This document shows positions 53,621 to 63,333 of a stretch of 64,000 nt of DNA, one piece after another. The DNA is from Candidatus Saccharibacteria bacterium oral taxon 488 (GTDB lineage: Bacteria > Patescibacteriota > Saccharimonadia > Saccharimonadales > Saccharimonadaceae). The notes beneath the pieces are model-generated. The model made no database searches, was not told where the DNA came from, and saw only the letters and a list, made by a program, of their open reading frames with translations. The stretch is taken from the NCBI GenBank assembly GCA_005697215.1, contig CP040003.1:434001-498000 (forward strand), written 5' to 3'. How positions within the stretch are numbered: position 1 is the stretch's first letter; the number at the start of each line of letters is the position of its first letter. Made by a program: the position numbers and the translations under genes.

Positions 53621-53718
53621 CAAAAACTAAGACAAACCAAAAAATACACACAAAACATAAAACCTCCACTGATAGCGCAGGTATGACACGCAATCTACTG
53701 GACGCTACGGAGAACGGT

Positions 53719-53748
53719 AAAGACACCCCGACTCGCAAGGGTGTCTTT
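53719..53748. terminator. bidirectional terminator between converging genes
   Basis: AAAGACACCC (53719-53728), 10-nt loop, GGGTGTCTTT (53739-53748). It ends the capsid unit on plus and the small membrane-protein gene on minus. Confidence 0.75.
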
Positions 53749-53749
53749 G

Positions 53750-54004
53750 CTATGGAAAGTATCTCCCTATTATAATACCAACAGCTAACCAAAGACCCAC
53801 CGTAGCGACAAGCATACTATCTTTCCTCATAGATTGAGCCTCCTCGGCGATAAAAAACATAAACGTGAGGAGTGAGGCTAGAAGCCCAGCGCTAATAACA
53901 TTATACAAATCTGGGCGGTGGTTTATCATAGCACAATAAATACTAAATAATACGCAGAATAACATCAAGGAGTTATCCTTTATCCACTCAATTAACCTCT
54001 TCAT
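53750..54004 (-). CDS. small membrane protein, reversed (moron)
   Basis: 84 aa with three predicted membrane helices (LMLFCVLFSIYCAMI; VISAGLLASLLTFMFFIA; LVATVGLWLAVGIIIG). It faces opposite to the virion genes, has its own -10 (TATGAT, 8 nt from ATG) and terminator. Candidate for cell-surface modification or superinfection exclusion. Confidence 0.6.
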   Translation of the reverse strand: MKRLIEWIKDNSLMLFCVLFSIYCAMINHRPDLYNVISAGLLASLLTFMFFIAEEAQSMRKDSMLVATVGLWLAVGIIIGRYFP

Positions 54005-54012
54005 ATGGACAA

Positions 54013-54034
54013 ATCATACCATATTTGCTATAAT
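54013..54034. promoter_or_regulatory. divergent promoters of the moron pair
   Basis: Minus: TATGAT (54013-54018), 8 nt before the membrane-protein ATG. Plus: extended TGC-TATAAT (54029-54034), 6 nt before the CAP-protein ATG at 54041. Both look leaderless, like host genes. Confidence 0.6.
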
Positions 54035-54040
54035 GACGCC

Positions 54041-54778
54041 ATGAAAAAAGGTGGTAAAAAAGAAAAAAACGACACGATGGTCACTAGAAAGAAGTGCCTC
54101 ATCGACGTAGCTATCGTCGGTGTTGTTTGTTTTTTTATCGGTTTTTTATTCTGTCACACAGCATACCCTATTCTATACCATAACAAGTTAGAATCTGATA
54201 GGAAAAACACTGAAGCCACCCTGGACTATAAGATACAGGAGTTGAGAGACTTGCAAGGACGAACTCCAGTCAAAAATCAGAGCCAGAATAAGTCTGCTTC
54301 GCATAGCAAGCACACTGTCTACGACATCACGCCAGAGACAATGCTAGCTGAAGTCAACAAGATACGTGCCGAGCATGGCGTCGCACCAATGCAGCTCAGT
54401 CCAGCTCTAAATAAATCTGCGCAAGAGAAATGCGAGGACATGGTTACCAATAATTATTACAATCACAAGAATCCAACAACAGGACAGCAAGGCTATGAAA
54501 TTGCTATCAAGACAATGGGTGGCATACGCGGATATTATGGCGAAAATATGAATGTTATCCATGGTTCAGATAAAGGTGCTGCTGACGTAAATGGAGACCG
54601 GCTAGATGAGCGTACCGTCTTCAGTGGCACATATGGCTGGATGAAAAGTGAGCCGCACGCTAAGGCTATCCTTGACTCTCGATACACGCTAACTGGCTTT
54701 GGCAAGTGCACCAAGAACGACCACGACGAATGGGGTGATTGGTATTTTATTGAGCATTTTTATAGTCCAAATCTCTAA
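54041..54778 (+). CDS. CAP-domain (SCP/PR-1-like) surface protein encoded by the phage
   Basis: 245 aa. One N-terminal membrane anchor (LIDVAIVGVVCFFIGFLFCHTAYPI), a linker/coiled coil, then a CAP domain from about residue 100: MLAEVNKIRAEHGVAPMQLSP, NNYYNHKNP and the C-terminal LTGFGKCTKNDHDEWGDWYF. CAP proteins are secreted; the exact activity is uncertain. In a phage structural block, with its own promoter, it is probably a lysogenic-conversion gene altering the cell surface. Confidence 0.82.
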   Translation: MKKGGKKEKNDTMVTRKKCLIDVAIVGVVCFFIGFLFCHTAYPILYHNKLESDRKNTEATLDYKIQELRDLQGRTPVKNQSQNKSASHSKHTVYDITPETMLAEVNKIRAEHGVAPMQLSPALNKSAQEKCEDMVTNNYYNHKNPTTGQQGYEIAIKTMGGIRGYYGENMNVIHGSDKGAADVNGDRLDERTVFSGTYGWMKSEPHAKAILDSRYTLTGFGKCTKNDHDEWGDWYFIEHFYSPNL

Positions 54779-54885
54779 AGTCAAAAACTTTCACAAAATT
54801 TACCAAAATATTGATGATTTGAAAAAACGCATGATAACTTATAAATAAGCATGCGGTATTTCCTGTATTAAACCACGAGAAACAC

Positions 54886-55050
54886 CGCTCCGTGAGCCGC
54901 AAGCTCGGCAACGGCTTTGGACGACCGGTCGTACGGCGGACATCAGGACTCCAGAGGCGAAAGACAAACTTGTATTAAGTGTGTCTTCGCAACTGGACAG
55001 TCCAAGCGAAACAACAGCCCTTTTGCGAAGCGCAAGAAAGGGCTATTTTT
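54886..55050 (+). ncRNA. long structured gene-free segment before the 55051 gene
   Basis: The stretch 54779-55050 has no gene. Its right part folds strongly. GAGC-CGCAA-GCTC (54894-54906) comes first, then the perfect palindrome ACGACCGGTCGT (54921-54932). A long multi-step stem spans 54946-55003 (GGACT/AGTCC, CCAG/CTGG, GCGAA/TTCGC, GACA/TGTC, ACTT/AAGT). Last is a terminator-like hairpin AGCCCTTT/AAAGGGCT (55016-55044) ending in ATTTTT immediately before ATG. Likely a regulatory leader or independent phage RNA. Confidence 0.5.
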
Positions 55051-56211
55051 ATGGCAGAATATCAAGGAAACCCAGACTTCCGCGGATGGTTGGCAGTACA
55101 CGATCCTTACGCACTTGCCTACACCGGCAACGACGGCAGGATTGACTGGAACAAGGTCAATAACAACGGCGCCGATACAAAAATGATCAGCTACGACAAA
55201 GGACAAGCTGGCAAAGTTCAGCAGTACGTCAGCGGGCTATATCAGCAATGGCAAGGTTGGAATAATAATCGCCAGCAGCCTCGCCAGCAACACGGTGGAG
55301 GTGGCTGGGGTGGTGGCTACAGTAGAGGTGGTAGCGGCGGCGGAGGCGGTATGTCAGCAGTACAGCGACAAGCCATCGACAAGCAGTGGGCGCAAAATAA
55401 CCGCTACTACAACGATATGCTCGGTTCCATCGATCCGCGACGCAACGCAGCACGAGCGGCTGTTGACAGGCAGGTAGATACATCCATCAACTCATTAAAG
55501 GGCGAACGCGACAGTGCCTTCCAGAACCTCGACCGTCAAGACCAGAAACTAGAAAAAAGCTATGCACGCGGCAAGCAGTCGTTGGGCGAGATGGTCCGCA
55601 ACACTCTGCAGGGCGAATCAAACAACATCGGTATGCTAGGCGGCGGCAACTCAAGCGCCATCGGCATGCTGGGCGTTGGCGTGGCTGACCTGCAAAACAG
55701 CGAACAAGGCAAGATGCTAGACGACCTGAACGAGCAGAAGACCGACATTGAAGTCAACCGTCAACAAGTACAGAGGAAGCTGGAAGACGAAGTACGCAAG
55801 CTGAATGACTTCCGCCAGAGTAAGTACCAAGAAATCCACGACACCTTCAACGAGCAGCGCAACGAAATCCTCAACAAGATGAACATGAACGATAACCAGC
55901 GCGCCCAAGCTCTCGCTCAAGCGGGTGCAATATCGACAGCCCAAATTCAGGACGTCGATAGAGCTATCAACGGACGGCTAGGTCAAATCGTACAGACCTA
56001 CCAAAATATCACTGCTCCGCAAGCGTCACTGGCAAGTGTTCCGGCATACCAGGCGAAGAATATCACTCAAGGCACAGTAGATAGCTCGAATATCAACTCG
56101 CCTAGCCTGAGTGCAGGACAAGCAACAGAATCAGTTCTTGGCCGACGCTCTGACGATGACGACAGCTACTTTATGCGTCCACGGCGTTCCGCAGACGACG
56201 TCCAATTCTAA
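55051..56211 (+). CDS. coiled-coil virion protein
   Basis: 386 aa. The N-terminal domain (GNPDFRGWLAVHDPYALAYT) and a Gly/Gln-rich linker (HGGGGWGGGYSRGGSGGGGG) precede a long coiled coil (about 130-310) with Gln/Arg/Asp heptads. Probably an internal or ejected virion protein working with the giant protein downstream. No classical ribosome site; the ATG follows a hairpin and T run. Confidence 0.65.
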   Translation: MAEYQGNPDFRGWLAVHDPYALAYTGNDGRIDWNKVNNNGADTKMISYDKGQAGKVQQYVSGLYQQWQGWNNNRQQPRQQHGGGGWGGGYSRGGSGGGGGMSAVQRQAIDKQWAQNNRYYNDMLGSIDPRRNAARAAVDRQVDTSINSLKGERDSAFQNLDRQDQKLEKSYARGKQSLGEMVRNTLQGESNNIGMLGGGNSSAIGMLGVGVADLQNSEQGKMLDDLNEQKTDIEVNRQQVQRKLEDEVRKLNDFRQSKYQEIHDTFNEQRNEILNKMNMNDNQRAQALAQAGAISTAQIQDVDRAINGRLGQIVQTYQNITAPQASLASVPAYQAKNITQGTVDSSNINSPSLSAGQATESVLGRRSDDDDSYFMRPRRSADDVQF

Positions 56212-56234
56212 TAGCCGAAAGGAGCTAAATACCA

Positions 56235-59200
56235 ATGTTTGACTTTGGAAAAATGATACGCAGCTTCTTCGGATGGAGAGACGACGAAGAAGAAAAACGC
56301 CGCGAACAGCAAAACCACCGCGAGCCAATCCAGCAGCACAACGATAATCCGCTAAGCCAGCCAAAGCAGTTTCAGGGGTTTGATGCAACACGCCTGTCTA
56401 CTATTCAGCAGCCGCGCCAGCAGGAGCAGCAGCAAAACTTCTCGCCAGAGAAGCCCAAAACGCCAATGTTTCAACCGAACTTCGTAGAGACAATTGAATC
56501 GCAGCTAGAAAAAGCCAAAAAGTATGCCGCACTGGGCGATGAGAACGCCAAAAAGTACATCGAACAGAACCAGTCGAAAGTGCAGCAGCAAGACAAGCAG
56601 CAAAACTTCTCGATAAATAACCAGTCACAGCTACAATTACCACATCCGCAGCAACCCTCCCCTTTTCAGCAGCCAGCACAGCAATCACCGCAGATGCAAC
56701 AGCTGAATGAGACTGTACGCCGCAACAACCTAAACTCTGAGGACTACCGAAAGCGTCGAGACGAATTAACGACGCTGCTTAATGATACCCGCGGCAACTG
56801 GACAAACGAACGGAAATTACTCGATGAAGCACAGCAAGGCATCACCTCTGACGAGCAGTTGAAAAATACCATCGAGAAGATAAAGAATGTTCAGTATCGC
56901 CAGAAAACCGCTGACGCTGCCTTGGGCGAATACGGACAATCGCCCATGATAAATTACGGTGGCAGGACACCGACACAATTCCTAGAAGACTTTAATAATA
57001 TGGACGCCGGCAGGCAGCGTGAGGCTATCGAGCAAATATCCAAGAACTTGACAGACTACGCCAAGGTCCCGTACGGATTTACTAACCCTGAACAGCGCGC
57101 GAAGTTTGAGCGTATCGTTGCTGAATCAGAATTACTACGCAACCTAATCGATGACCGAGCAACAAAGAAAGGTCCTAATGTAGAGACTGTTGGCAAGGAT
57201 ATTGTTAATATTGGCGGCAATATAGTTGGCGGCATAACACAACCATTCAAGACGGTTTATCGTTCAGGTGAAGCTTTAGTTAATCATAGCCCGCTTGATG
57301 CGCTTACCGCAGAATATAAAGCAGGTAGGCTTTCAGAGGAAGAATACGCTCGCAGGTACAACGCCATAGACCAAGAGATAAACGGCATAACTGGAGGCAT
57401 GCAAGACAAAGGAACTCTAGACCGTATACTTCGCGCAGCTGGTACAGCTGTTGATGTCGCTTCTTCTGTTGCTCCTGTAGGATCTCTTGCCAAGGGAGTT
57501 GTCAAGGGTATTGCACCAACGCTAGCTAAAAGCGCGCTAGAGAAAGGTATCATCAGCCAAGCAGCCGAGAAAACCGTTCCCCAACTGATTGCTCATGAGG
57601 CAGCCACGAACGCCGCTCTAGGTGCAGGCGGGTCGCTTCGAGCTGGCACCGACTGGAAACCTGAAAATGCTTTGCAAGAAGCGGCGACCGGTGCTGCCTT
57701 TGGTGCTGGAATGGCAGGAGCTGGTGCAGCTATCGGACGCGGCGCTACAGCACTTCGCCAAGCGTATGTCGATGGCAACCTGCATATTCCACGTACGGAA
57801 ATCACACCGAATGCTGGACGAAATGAGCGAATGCGCACAGCCATTGAGAATTATCCTATCGATGAGCCATTTAACTACGGGCGCGTTAGCCAGAGCACTC
57901 TAGATCAACACAACGCGATTCAGGCACAAACTGGTCAAGACTTCGTAACCAACAGAGACGTAACAGTGTATCCGGGCGCACATAATGCCCACGTGGAGAA
58001 ACGGATTATTCAGGAGGGAGTAACACCTGAGGAGTATGTAAATATAGCGGAAAAGTCTATTTATGGTAATAACAGCACACTCACTCGCAGCCCTAACGAT
58101 ACAGGACTCCAGAATGTTACCTATGCAAACACTGACGCACCGAGCGGTCGAGTCCTAATGGGTCAATTTAACGATGGCTTAAGCCTTAAGAGTGTACAAA
58201 AAATCCGCCCCGAAAGAATTGAGGCAGATATTAAAAAAGCCCAAGCTGAGCTTGGTACGCCCCTGATGGACGACGACTTGCGGGGCGTTACCCGGGCAGG
58301 TAGCAATCTAGAATCTGCTACAGGCACAAGTCCTATTAGTAATCCATCAGGAACTCGTACTGGCAGTGTATCAAACAACACGTTAAATGTCAATGGTGGG
58401 GATGTTTACAGGCCAACGAAACCAGGCTTTTTCGGTACAGCTCCTGAAGATTACCGCTACCGAATCGAGCAGACACCACGCGGCAAATACGCAATCGTTG
58501 AAGAGTATACTGACGGCAGTCCATCACAGAGATATTCGACACATTCAGACATTGCTATTGCTCGCCGTGAAGCACAGAGATTAGCTGAAGGACTAGAAAA
58601 ACCAATCCAAGTTGAAGAAACCGGAAAAGGCTACAACGGATTCACTGAACGAGCGGCTGAGATTGAGCTGAAAAAGCTACAAACAACCCGCCCAGAGTAC
58701 GACTGGGAGATTAAGCCAGCCGAGCATATGGATAGCCACGATATAACGCGAGGTAAGTATGGTATTAAGGGGGTGCTACGCGAGAGTGACGCCCGCCTCG
58801 ACGGTCCAAACCAGCCGGCGAGAACATACGAAGTTGAGGGTACTGTACCAAAAGTCAAGGAGGAGCTAGACCTCGGCGACGGCTCAAAGCTAACATCCAC
58901 CACTAACGGGGACACCGGCGTCACAACAATCGAACGCGTCGCTCCTGACAATACAGCAGACCTACAGGCGGTAGCGGCAGCCCGAAGCGCCACCGATGTA
59001 GCCGACGGGTACAGAATCGATGATATTACGTCACAAAGCCAAGCCGCAGACATCAACACCTACCCCCAAGCGACAGTTGATAATGTTATCGACAAACTGA
59101 ACGCCGGTACTCCAGCACAGCGCCGCCTAGTTCGCGATGAGATCCGCAAACAAACCGGCTACGATGTTCACGACATACGAGGCATGAAACAGTATCCAAC

Positions 59201-62200
59201 CATCGTACAGTCAGCATATAACCGCGTCGTCGGCAGCCAGGAGTGGATTGACGCTAGCAAAAAAATCCACGTCAAGGGCACGGAAGCTAATCGCAAACCT
59301 GATCTAACAGAGTTTGCTCTAGCGAAAGGTGTGGACGAGCAAGGCAAGCCAATATTCGATCTGGTCCCGCTTGACGGCAATAAACATACTATCAGCAGTA
59401 CTGGTATGGTAGTCGACAAAGATGGCAAGAGTGTTGGCAGCTACGTCGGTATCGATGAGAACGGCAATCAGCATGCTTACGTTGAAGGCAAACCAGTAAA
59501 CCTAGGTAAAATCGTCGGAGATATTGACCGCTGGGGCAACAGGAATAACCCGCTTGTAGACATTGACCGTATCATCGACGCAAATGCGCCAGATGCCGCA
59601 ACGGCCGCAGCTACCAAGGAATTTACCTCCGTATTCAAAGACAGCCAAGAAGCAGCCATGAAAGTCGAGCTGAAATCTCGCCGCGACGGATTAACGAAGC
59701 TAGAGAGCAAGATGTTGGATAACCTCCCCTCTCGGCAGCTACGAAAAGACCTGACCGAGGATATGTTTGACCTGGTAGAAAAGAAAGTCGATGTTGCCGA
59801 CCTAAACGCCAAATACGGCAAGGATTATGTAGACACCTACATGAAGCCGGCAGTGGACTGGTGGCGTACTCACGCAGACGATATCCTCAATAACACTAAC
59901 CGTGTACTGGAAGCAAACGGCTATGACCCAATACCGCGCCGCAAAAACTACATCTCGCATATCATGAACGACCCGTCATTCTTCGAGAAGGTTGGACTGA
60001 AGATTAAGGACATCACCGGAATGAATGGCTCGGTAAGCGGCGAAACAATCCCCGGCGGAGTACGCGGAGGTGTCCCTGATGAGATAGTCGGAAATACTGA
60101 AAACACTGGTGCGCGTCGCAAGTGGAATCCATTTGCGCAGACACGCCGCGGCGAACTAGCCAACAAAGACTTCTTCGGCGCTATCGACAGGTACTACGAG
60201 GCAATGCTCTATAACCAGTACATGACTCCTGCTGCTTCACGCGTGCGAGTAATCGAAAATGCTTTCCGAACGTTCCAGAAAGCTAAGGAGATTAAGCTAG
60301 ACAAAGCTATTGAAGAGCTCGGATTTAACGAAGCGATGGCGCAAGTCGAGACTGGCAAGCCAAAACACAAGAACTTCAAAGAAGGCGAGCGCTCCCCTCT
60401 CATCGCCGCATGGCAGGAATATGGCAATATCCTTGCTGGAAAAACAAACGCTATTGACCGATTGGCCGTTGATAAAGGCTTTGGTAGGGCTGTGGATGTT
60501 TCAATCAAGGCACAAGGTATCGTCGGCGCTAACACTATACCAGGCTCAGCCACGGCAGCCGTAGCGCAGGTCCTAAGTGTTCCGCAGACAATTGCTCGAG
60601 ACGGGTTGCCATCGTTCATGAAAGCTGTCAAGCAGATGATCCACTCTGGCTTTGACAAAGCAAGCGACCCGCTGAATAAATCTTCATTCATGAAAGCCCG
60701 CTATACCGACGCCTCATCGCAGCGGCGCGGCATCATCCGAAAGTACACTGATGCTGCCTCTATTCCGATGGAAGCTATTGAGAAGTTTACTGGAGAGCTG
60801 AGCTGGCGCAGCGCATACAACGAGGCGCTCAGCAAAGGGCTAACTGGAGACGCAGCCATTAGGCAGGCTGACCTAGCCGCCAAGGCTACTCTAGCTGGGC
60901 GCGGCATTGGCGACCGACCATTGGTCATGAACTCGAAAGTACTCGGTGTGTTCACACAGTTTGGGTTAGAAGTAAACAACATGAGACTACAGTTCTTTAA
61001 GGACTTTACACCCGCCCAGAAAGCCAAATTCATCATCGCAGCAGCAGCTGCTAACTATGGGCTGAAGATGGTAACCGGACAAGAACAACTGCCAGACTTC
61101 CTGAAGGCGACAATAGACACTTATAACGACTTTGCCAGTAACGAGGACGATGCTAACGACAACCTTCTGAATAATACCGCGCAAGCAGGTCAGCGCTTTC
61201 TAGGCGAAGCCTCCAAGTTTGTTCCGGGTGGTCCCGCACTTGTTGGAGCATTTATAGACGACAAAACTAAGAAAACCATTTTTGGCGAAGATTCAGACAT
61301 TTCCCGTTACGGCACGCCCGCTGTATCAAAGTTGATTAAGGCTGGACTTACCGCTGGCGAAGGTTTATCGAGTGGTGATGCTGGTAAGATCGGCACCGCA
61401 ATGCTTGATATAGCCCCAACCGGTGCACAGATAAAGCGCACAATTCAAGGGGCTGCTGCCCTAAAAGATGGCTATACACAGGATAGCAAAGGCAACATTC
61501 AGACACCTGTTGACCGCTCGCCGACAAATATCGTTAAAGGAATGCTCTTCGGCAAGAATGCCCTTGATGAGCAGAAGCAGTTCTACGACACCAAACAGCA
61601 TGCGCTCAGCGATAAAGACAGTGCTGCGTTTAGAGAGATGCTATTAAACAATCCCGAAGAGGCTAAGCAGTATTATAACCTCGTTCAGGACTCCAGAAAG
61701 ATGGATATTCTGGAGAAGCGTGCTAAAAATGGCGACACCGCAGCAATGGGTAAACTCAGCAAAATGTCTCAGGCAACTGGCTCAGACGGACTGCCCGTGG
61801 CACTAAAAGCCAAGATTGCTCGCGGCGACTACACACAAGACAGTGATGGGACGATCAGAACAAAAGGCGGCGAAGTTGCTCGAGAAGTTCATAAGAGACT
61901 TGCTAAAGATTCAAAAGATGAATCAGACGCCACCTACCGCAACTACGTACTAGGCTACGGATTAAAGCAAAGAGGTTCGAGTGAAACAAACAGCAATACC
62001 GGAAACGATATTACCGATAAACTATCTGCCCTCGCCGCTAAATCAAACGATAAAGCAATAGTCCATCAAGCTATCGACCTGAACAAGAATAAGAAGTACG
62101 CCGATATGCCAGCCTGGGTTAAAGAACGCTACGCTGCAGAAAATGGCATTGACAAGGAACAGCTAACCTATGCAACGCAGGCAAGTTATAAAGCAGATGT

Positions 62201-62669
62201 TAAACTGCAATACCTCAAAGAGGCAACCAAGGATATGTCGAATGAGCAGCTGGTTAACACTCTACATGCTGGACGCAGGAAGTCAATCGCCGACAAGTGT
62301 TTCGTAGAAGATTCTATGCTGAAGAGTTTCTACAACGACGGACGTATATCCAAAGATCAGTACCAAGCCCTGCGGTCCCTAATCATGGATGAGAACGGTA
62401 ATGTTACTTCGCAATCCAGAAACGGTGGCGGAGGTGCTAGACGCGGCTCAGGCAGTGGCGGTGGACGAAGAGGCGGTACTGTCAGTGGAATTTCAGTGCC
62501 AGACTACAACGTCAAGATGATGAAGCTCTCTAGTCCATACGGCTTTGCGAAAGATCCAAATGTGAGCCTTGGCAACGTCGGTTCAAACAAGAACATCGTT
62601 ACCGGTATCAAAGCACCGTCACAGTTCAAAATTAGTAAGTCGGCGCTACCAACGCCGCGCGTAAGATAA
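56235..62669 (+). CDS. 2,144-aa large polyvalent / internal virion protein
   Basis: Giant phage protein, 10% of the phage part seen. Order: Gln-rich disordered N-terminus (1-160); helical region; Gly/Ala-rich hydrophobic stretch (about 390-510), typical of large polyvalent proteins that enter the host with DNA; a possible small nuclease-like module at about 575-672 (YPGAHNAHVEKRIIQEGVTP, then MGQFNDGLSLKSVQKI); repeated beta modules; and a long helical region (1100-1700) including LSWRSAYNEALSKGLTGDAA and FTQFGLEVNNMRLQFFKDF. The C-terminal tail is Gly/Ser/Arg-rich. Likely ejected at infection, perhaps forming a DNA conduit across the envelope. AGGAG upstream. Confidence 0.75.
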   Translation: MFDFGKMIRSFFGWRDDEEEKRREQQNHREPIQQHNDNPLSQPKQFQGFDATRLSTIQQPRQQEQQQNFSPEKPKTPMFQPNFVETIESQLEKAKKYAALGDENAKKYIEQNQSKVQQQDKQQNFSINNQSQLQLPHPQQPSPFQQPAQQSPQMQQLNETVRRNNLNSEDYRKRRDELTTLLNDTRGNWTNERKLLDEAQQGITSDEQLKNTIEKIKNVQYRQKTADAALGEYGQSPMINYGGRTPTQFLEDFNNMDAGRQREAIEQISKNLTDYAKVPYGFTNPEQRAKFERIVAESELLRNLIDDRATKKGPNVETVGKDIVNIGGNIVGGITQPFKTVYRSGEALVNHSPLDALTAEYKAGRLSEEEYARRYNAIDQEINGITGGMQDKGTLDRILRAAGTAVDVASSVAPVGSLAKGVVKGIAPTLAKSALEKGIISQAAEKTVPQLIAHEAATNAALGAGGSLRAGTDWKPENALQEAATGAAFGAGMAGAGAAIGRGATALRQAYVDGNLHIPRTEITPNAGRNERMRTAIENYPIDEPFNYGRVSQSTLDQHNAIQAQTGQDFVTNRDVTVYPGAHNAHVEKRIIQEGVTPEEYVNIAEKSIYGNNSTLTRSPNDTGLQNVTYANTDAPSGRVLMGQFNDGLSLKSVQKIRPERIEADIKKAQAELGTPLMDDDLRGVTRAGSNLESATGTSPISNPSGTRTGSVSNNTLNVNGGDVYRPTKPGFFGTAPEDYRYRIEQTPRGKYAIVEEYTDGSPSQRYSTHSDIAIARREAQRLAEGLEKPIQVEETGKGYNGFTERAAEIELKKLQTTRPEYDWEIKPAEHMDSHDITRGKYGIKGVLRESDARLDGPNQPARTYEVEGTVPKVKEELDLGDGSKLTSTTNGDTGVTTIERVAPDNTADLQAVAAARSATDVADGYRIDDITSQSQAADINTYPQATVDNVIDKLNAGTPAQRRLVRDEIRKQTGYDVHDIRGMKQYPTIVQSAYNRVVGSQEWIDASKKIHVKGTEANRKPDLTEFALAKGVDEQGKPIFDLVPLDGNKHTISSTGMVVDKDGKSVGSYVGIDENGNQHAYVEGKPVNLGKIVGDIDRWGNRNNPLVDIDRIIDANAPDAATAAATKEFTSVFKDSQEAAMKVELKSRRDGLTKLESKMLDNLPSRQLRKDLTEDMFDLVEKKVDVADLNAKYGKDYVDTYMKPAVDWWRTHADDILNNTNRVLEANGYDPIPRRKNYISHIMNDPSFFEKVGLKIKDITGMNGSVSGETIPGGVRGGVPDEIVGNTENTGARRKWNPFAQTRRGELANKDFFGAIDRYYEAMLYNQYMTPAASRVRVIENAFRTFQKAKEIKLDKAIEELGFNEAMAQVETGKPKHKNFKEGERSPLIAAWQEYGNILAGKTNAIDRLAVDKGFGRAVDVSIKAQGIVGANTIPGSATAAVAQVLSVPQTIARDGLPSFMKAVKQMIHSGFDKASDPLNKSSFMKARYTDASSQRRGIIRKYTDAASIPMEAIEKFTGELSWRSAYNEALSKGLTGDAAIRQADLAAKATLAGRGIGDRPLVMNSKVLGVFTQFGLEVNNMRLQFFKDFTPAQKAKFIIAAAAANYGLKMVTGQEQLPDFLKATIDTYNDFASNEDDANDNLLNNTAQAGQRFLGEASKFVPGGPALVGAFIDDKTKKTIFGEDSDISRYGTPAVSKLIKAGLTAGEGLSSGDAGKIGTAMLDIAPTGAQIKRTIQGAAALKDGYTQDSKGNIQTPVDRSPTNIVKGMLFGKNALDEQKQFYDTKQHALSDKDSAAFREMLLNNPEEAKQYYNLVQDSRKMDILEKRAKNGDTAAMGKLSKMSQATGSDGLPVALKAKIARGDYTQDSDGTIRTKGGEVAREVHKRLAKDSKDESDATYRNYVLGYGLKQRGSSETNSNTGNDITDKLSALAAKSNDKAIVHQAIDLNKNKKYADMPAWVKERYAAENGIDKEQLTYATQASYKADVKLQYLKEATKDMSNEQLVNTLHAGRRKSIADKCFVEDSMLKSFYNDGRISKDQYQALRSLIMDENGNVTSQSRNGGGGARRGSGSGGGRRGGTVSGISVPDYNVKMMKLSSPYGFAKDPNVSLGNVGSNKNIVTGIKAPSQFKISKSALPTPRVR

Positions 62670-62679
62670 GGAGTTCAGA

Positions 62680-63333
62680 ATGAAAGTCAACGAGATACTA
62701 AAGAGTGTCCACGTAGCATACGAACAAGCAGCGGATGCGCCTGCACTCAATGATGAGGACGGGCAAATACGACTAAACCTGCTACAGAAGGCTGTACGCC
62801 GCTGGTCAACGGATAATGTTACTAAATGGAATGAGCTGTTTAGTGTAGGCGATATCGGTCCTATTCAACCTGGACAGCGCGAGTATGACCTGCCGGAAGG
62901 ATATTCGCTATCTAGCGGATTCTACCTACAGGGCAGCTCAGAGCCTCTATATGTAAAGTCCCCTAGCCAGCTAACTGGCGAAGATGGCAAGTTTGTTACT
63001 ATTCTGGGAAATCCACAAATCGGACACAAGCTTCGGCTAGGTTGGATACCAAAATCTAGCGATCAGGAAATTGGCAAAACTATCATCGTTAAATACTATC
63101 GCGAGCCGTTTATTCCAACAAAACTAGATGATGTACTAGAAATGAGCGACCCAAACTTCGCCATAGCCTACGTAACAGCAGAACTGTTCGTAAATGACGA
63201 TGCCAACCTATACACGAAATATAACAGTGACGCCATGATACTCCTAGCAAATATGCGGCAGCGCAATGAGCTAGTTCCTGATGGGCAGTTTAGCGGACTT
63301 GAGGGCGACATTGGGATAGGAGGAGATTGGTAA
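62680..63333 (+). CDS. head-to-tail adaptor protein
   Basis: 217 aa, resembling podovirus adaptor proteins (P22 gp4/tubular A-like). It has a helical N-terminus (RLNLLQKAVRRWSTDNVTKW), a beta core around PIQPGQREYDLPEGY and VKYYREPFIP, and a C-terminal helix (NSDAMILLANMRQRNEL). Overlaps the next gene by one base (TAATG). Confidence 0.7.
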   Translation: MKVNEILKSVHVAYEQAADAPALNDEDGQIRLNLLQKAVRRWSTDNVTKWNELFSVGDIGPIQPGQREYDLPEGYSLSSGFYLQGSSEPLYVKSPSQLTGEDGKFVTILGNPQIGHKLRLGWIPKSSDQEIGKTIIVKYYREPFIPTKLDDVLEMSDPNFAIAYVTAELFVNDDANLYTKYNSDAMILLANMRQRNELVPDGQFSGLEGDIGIGGDW

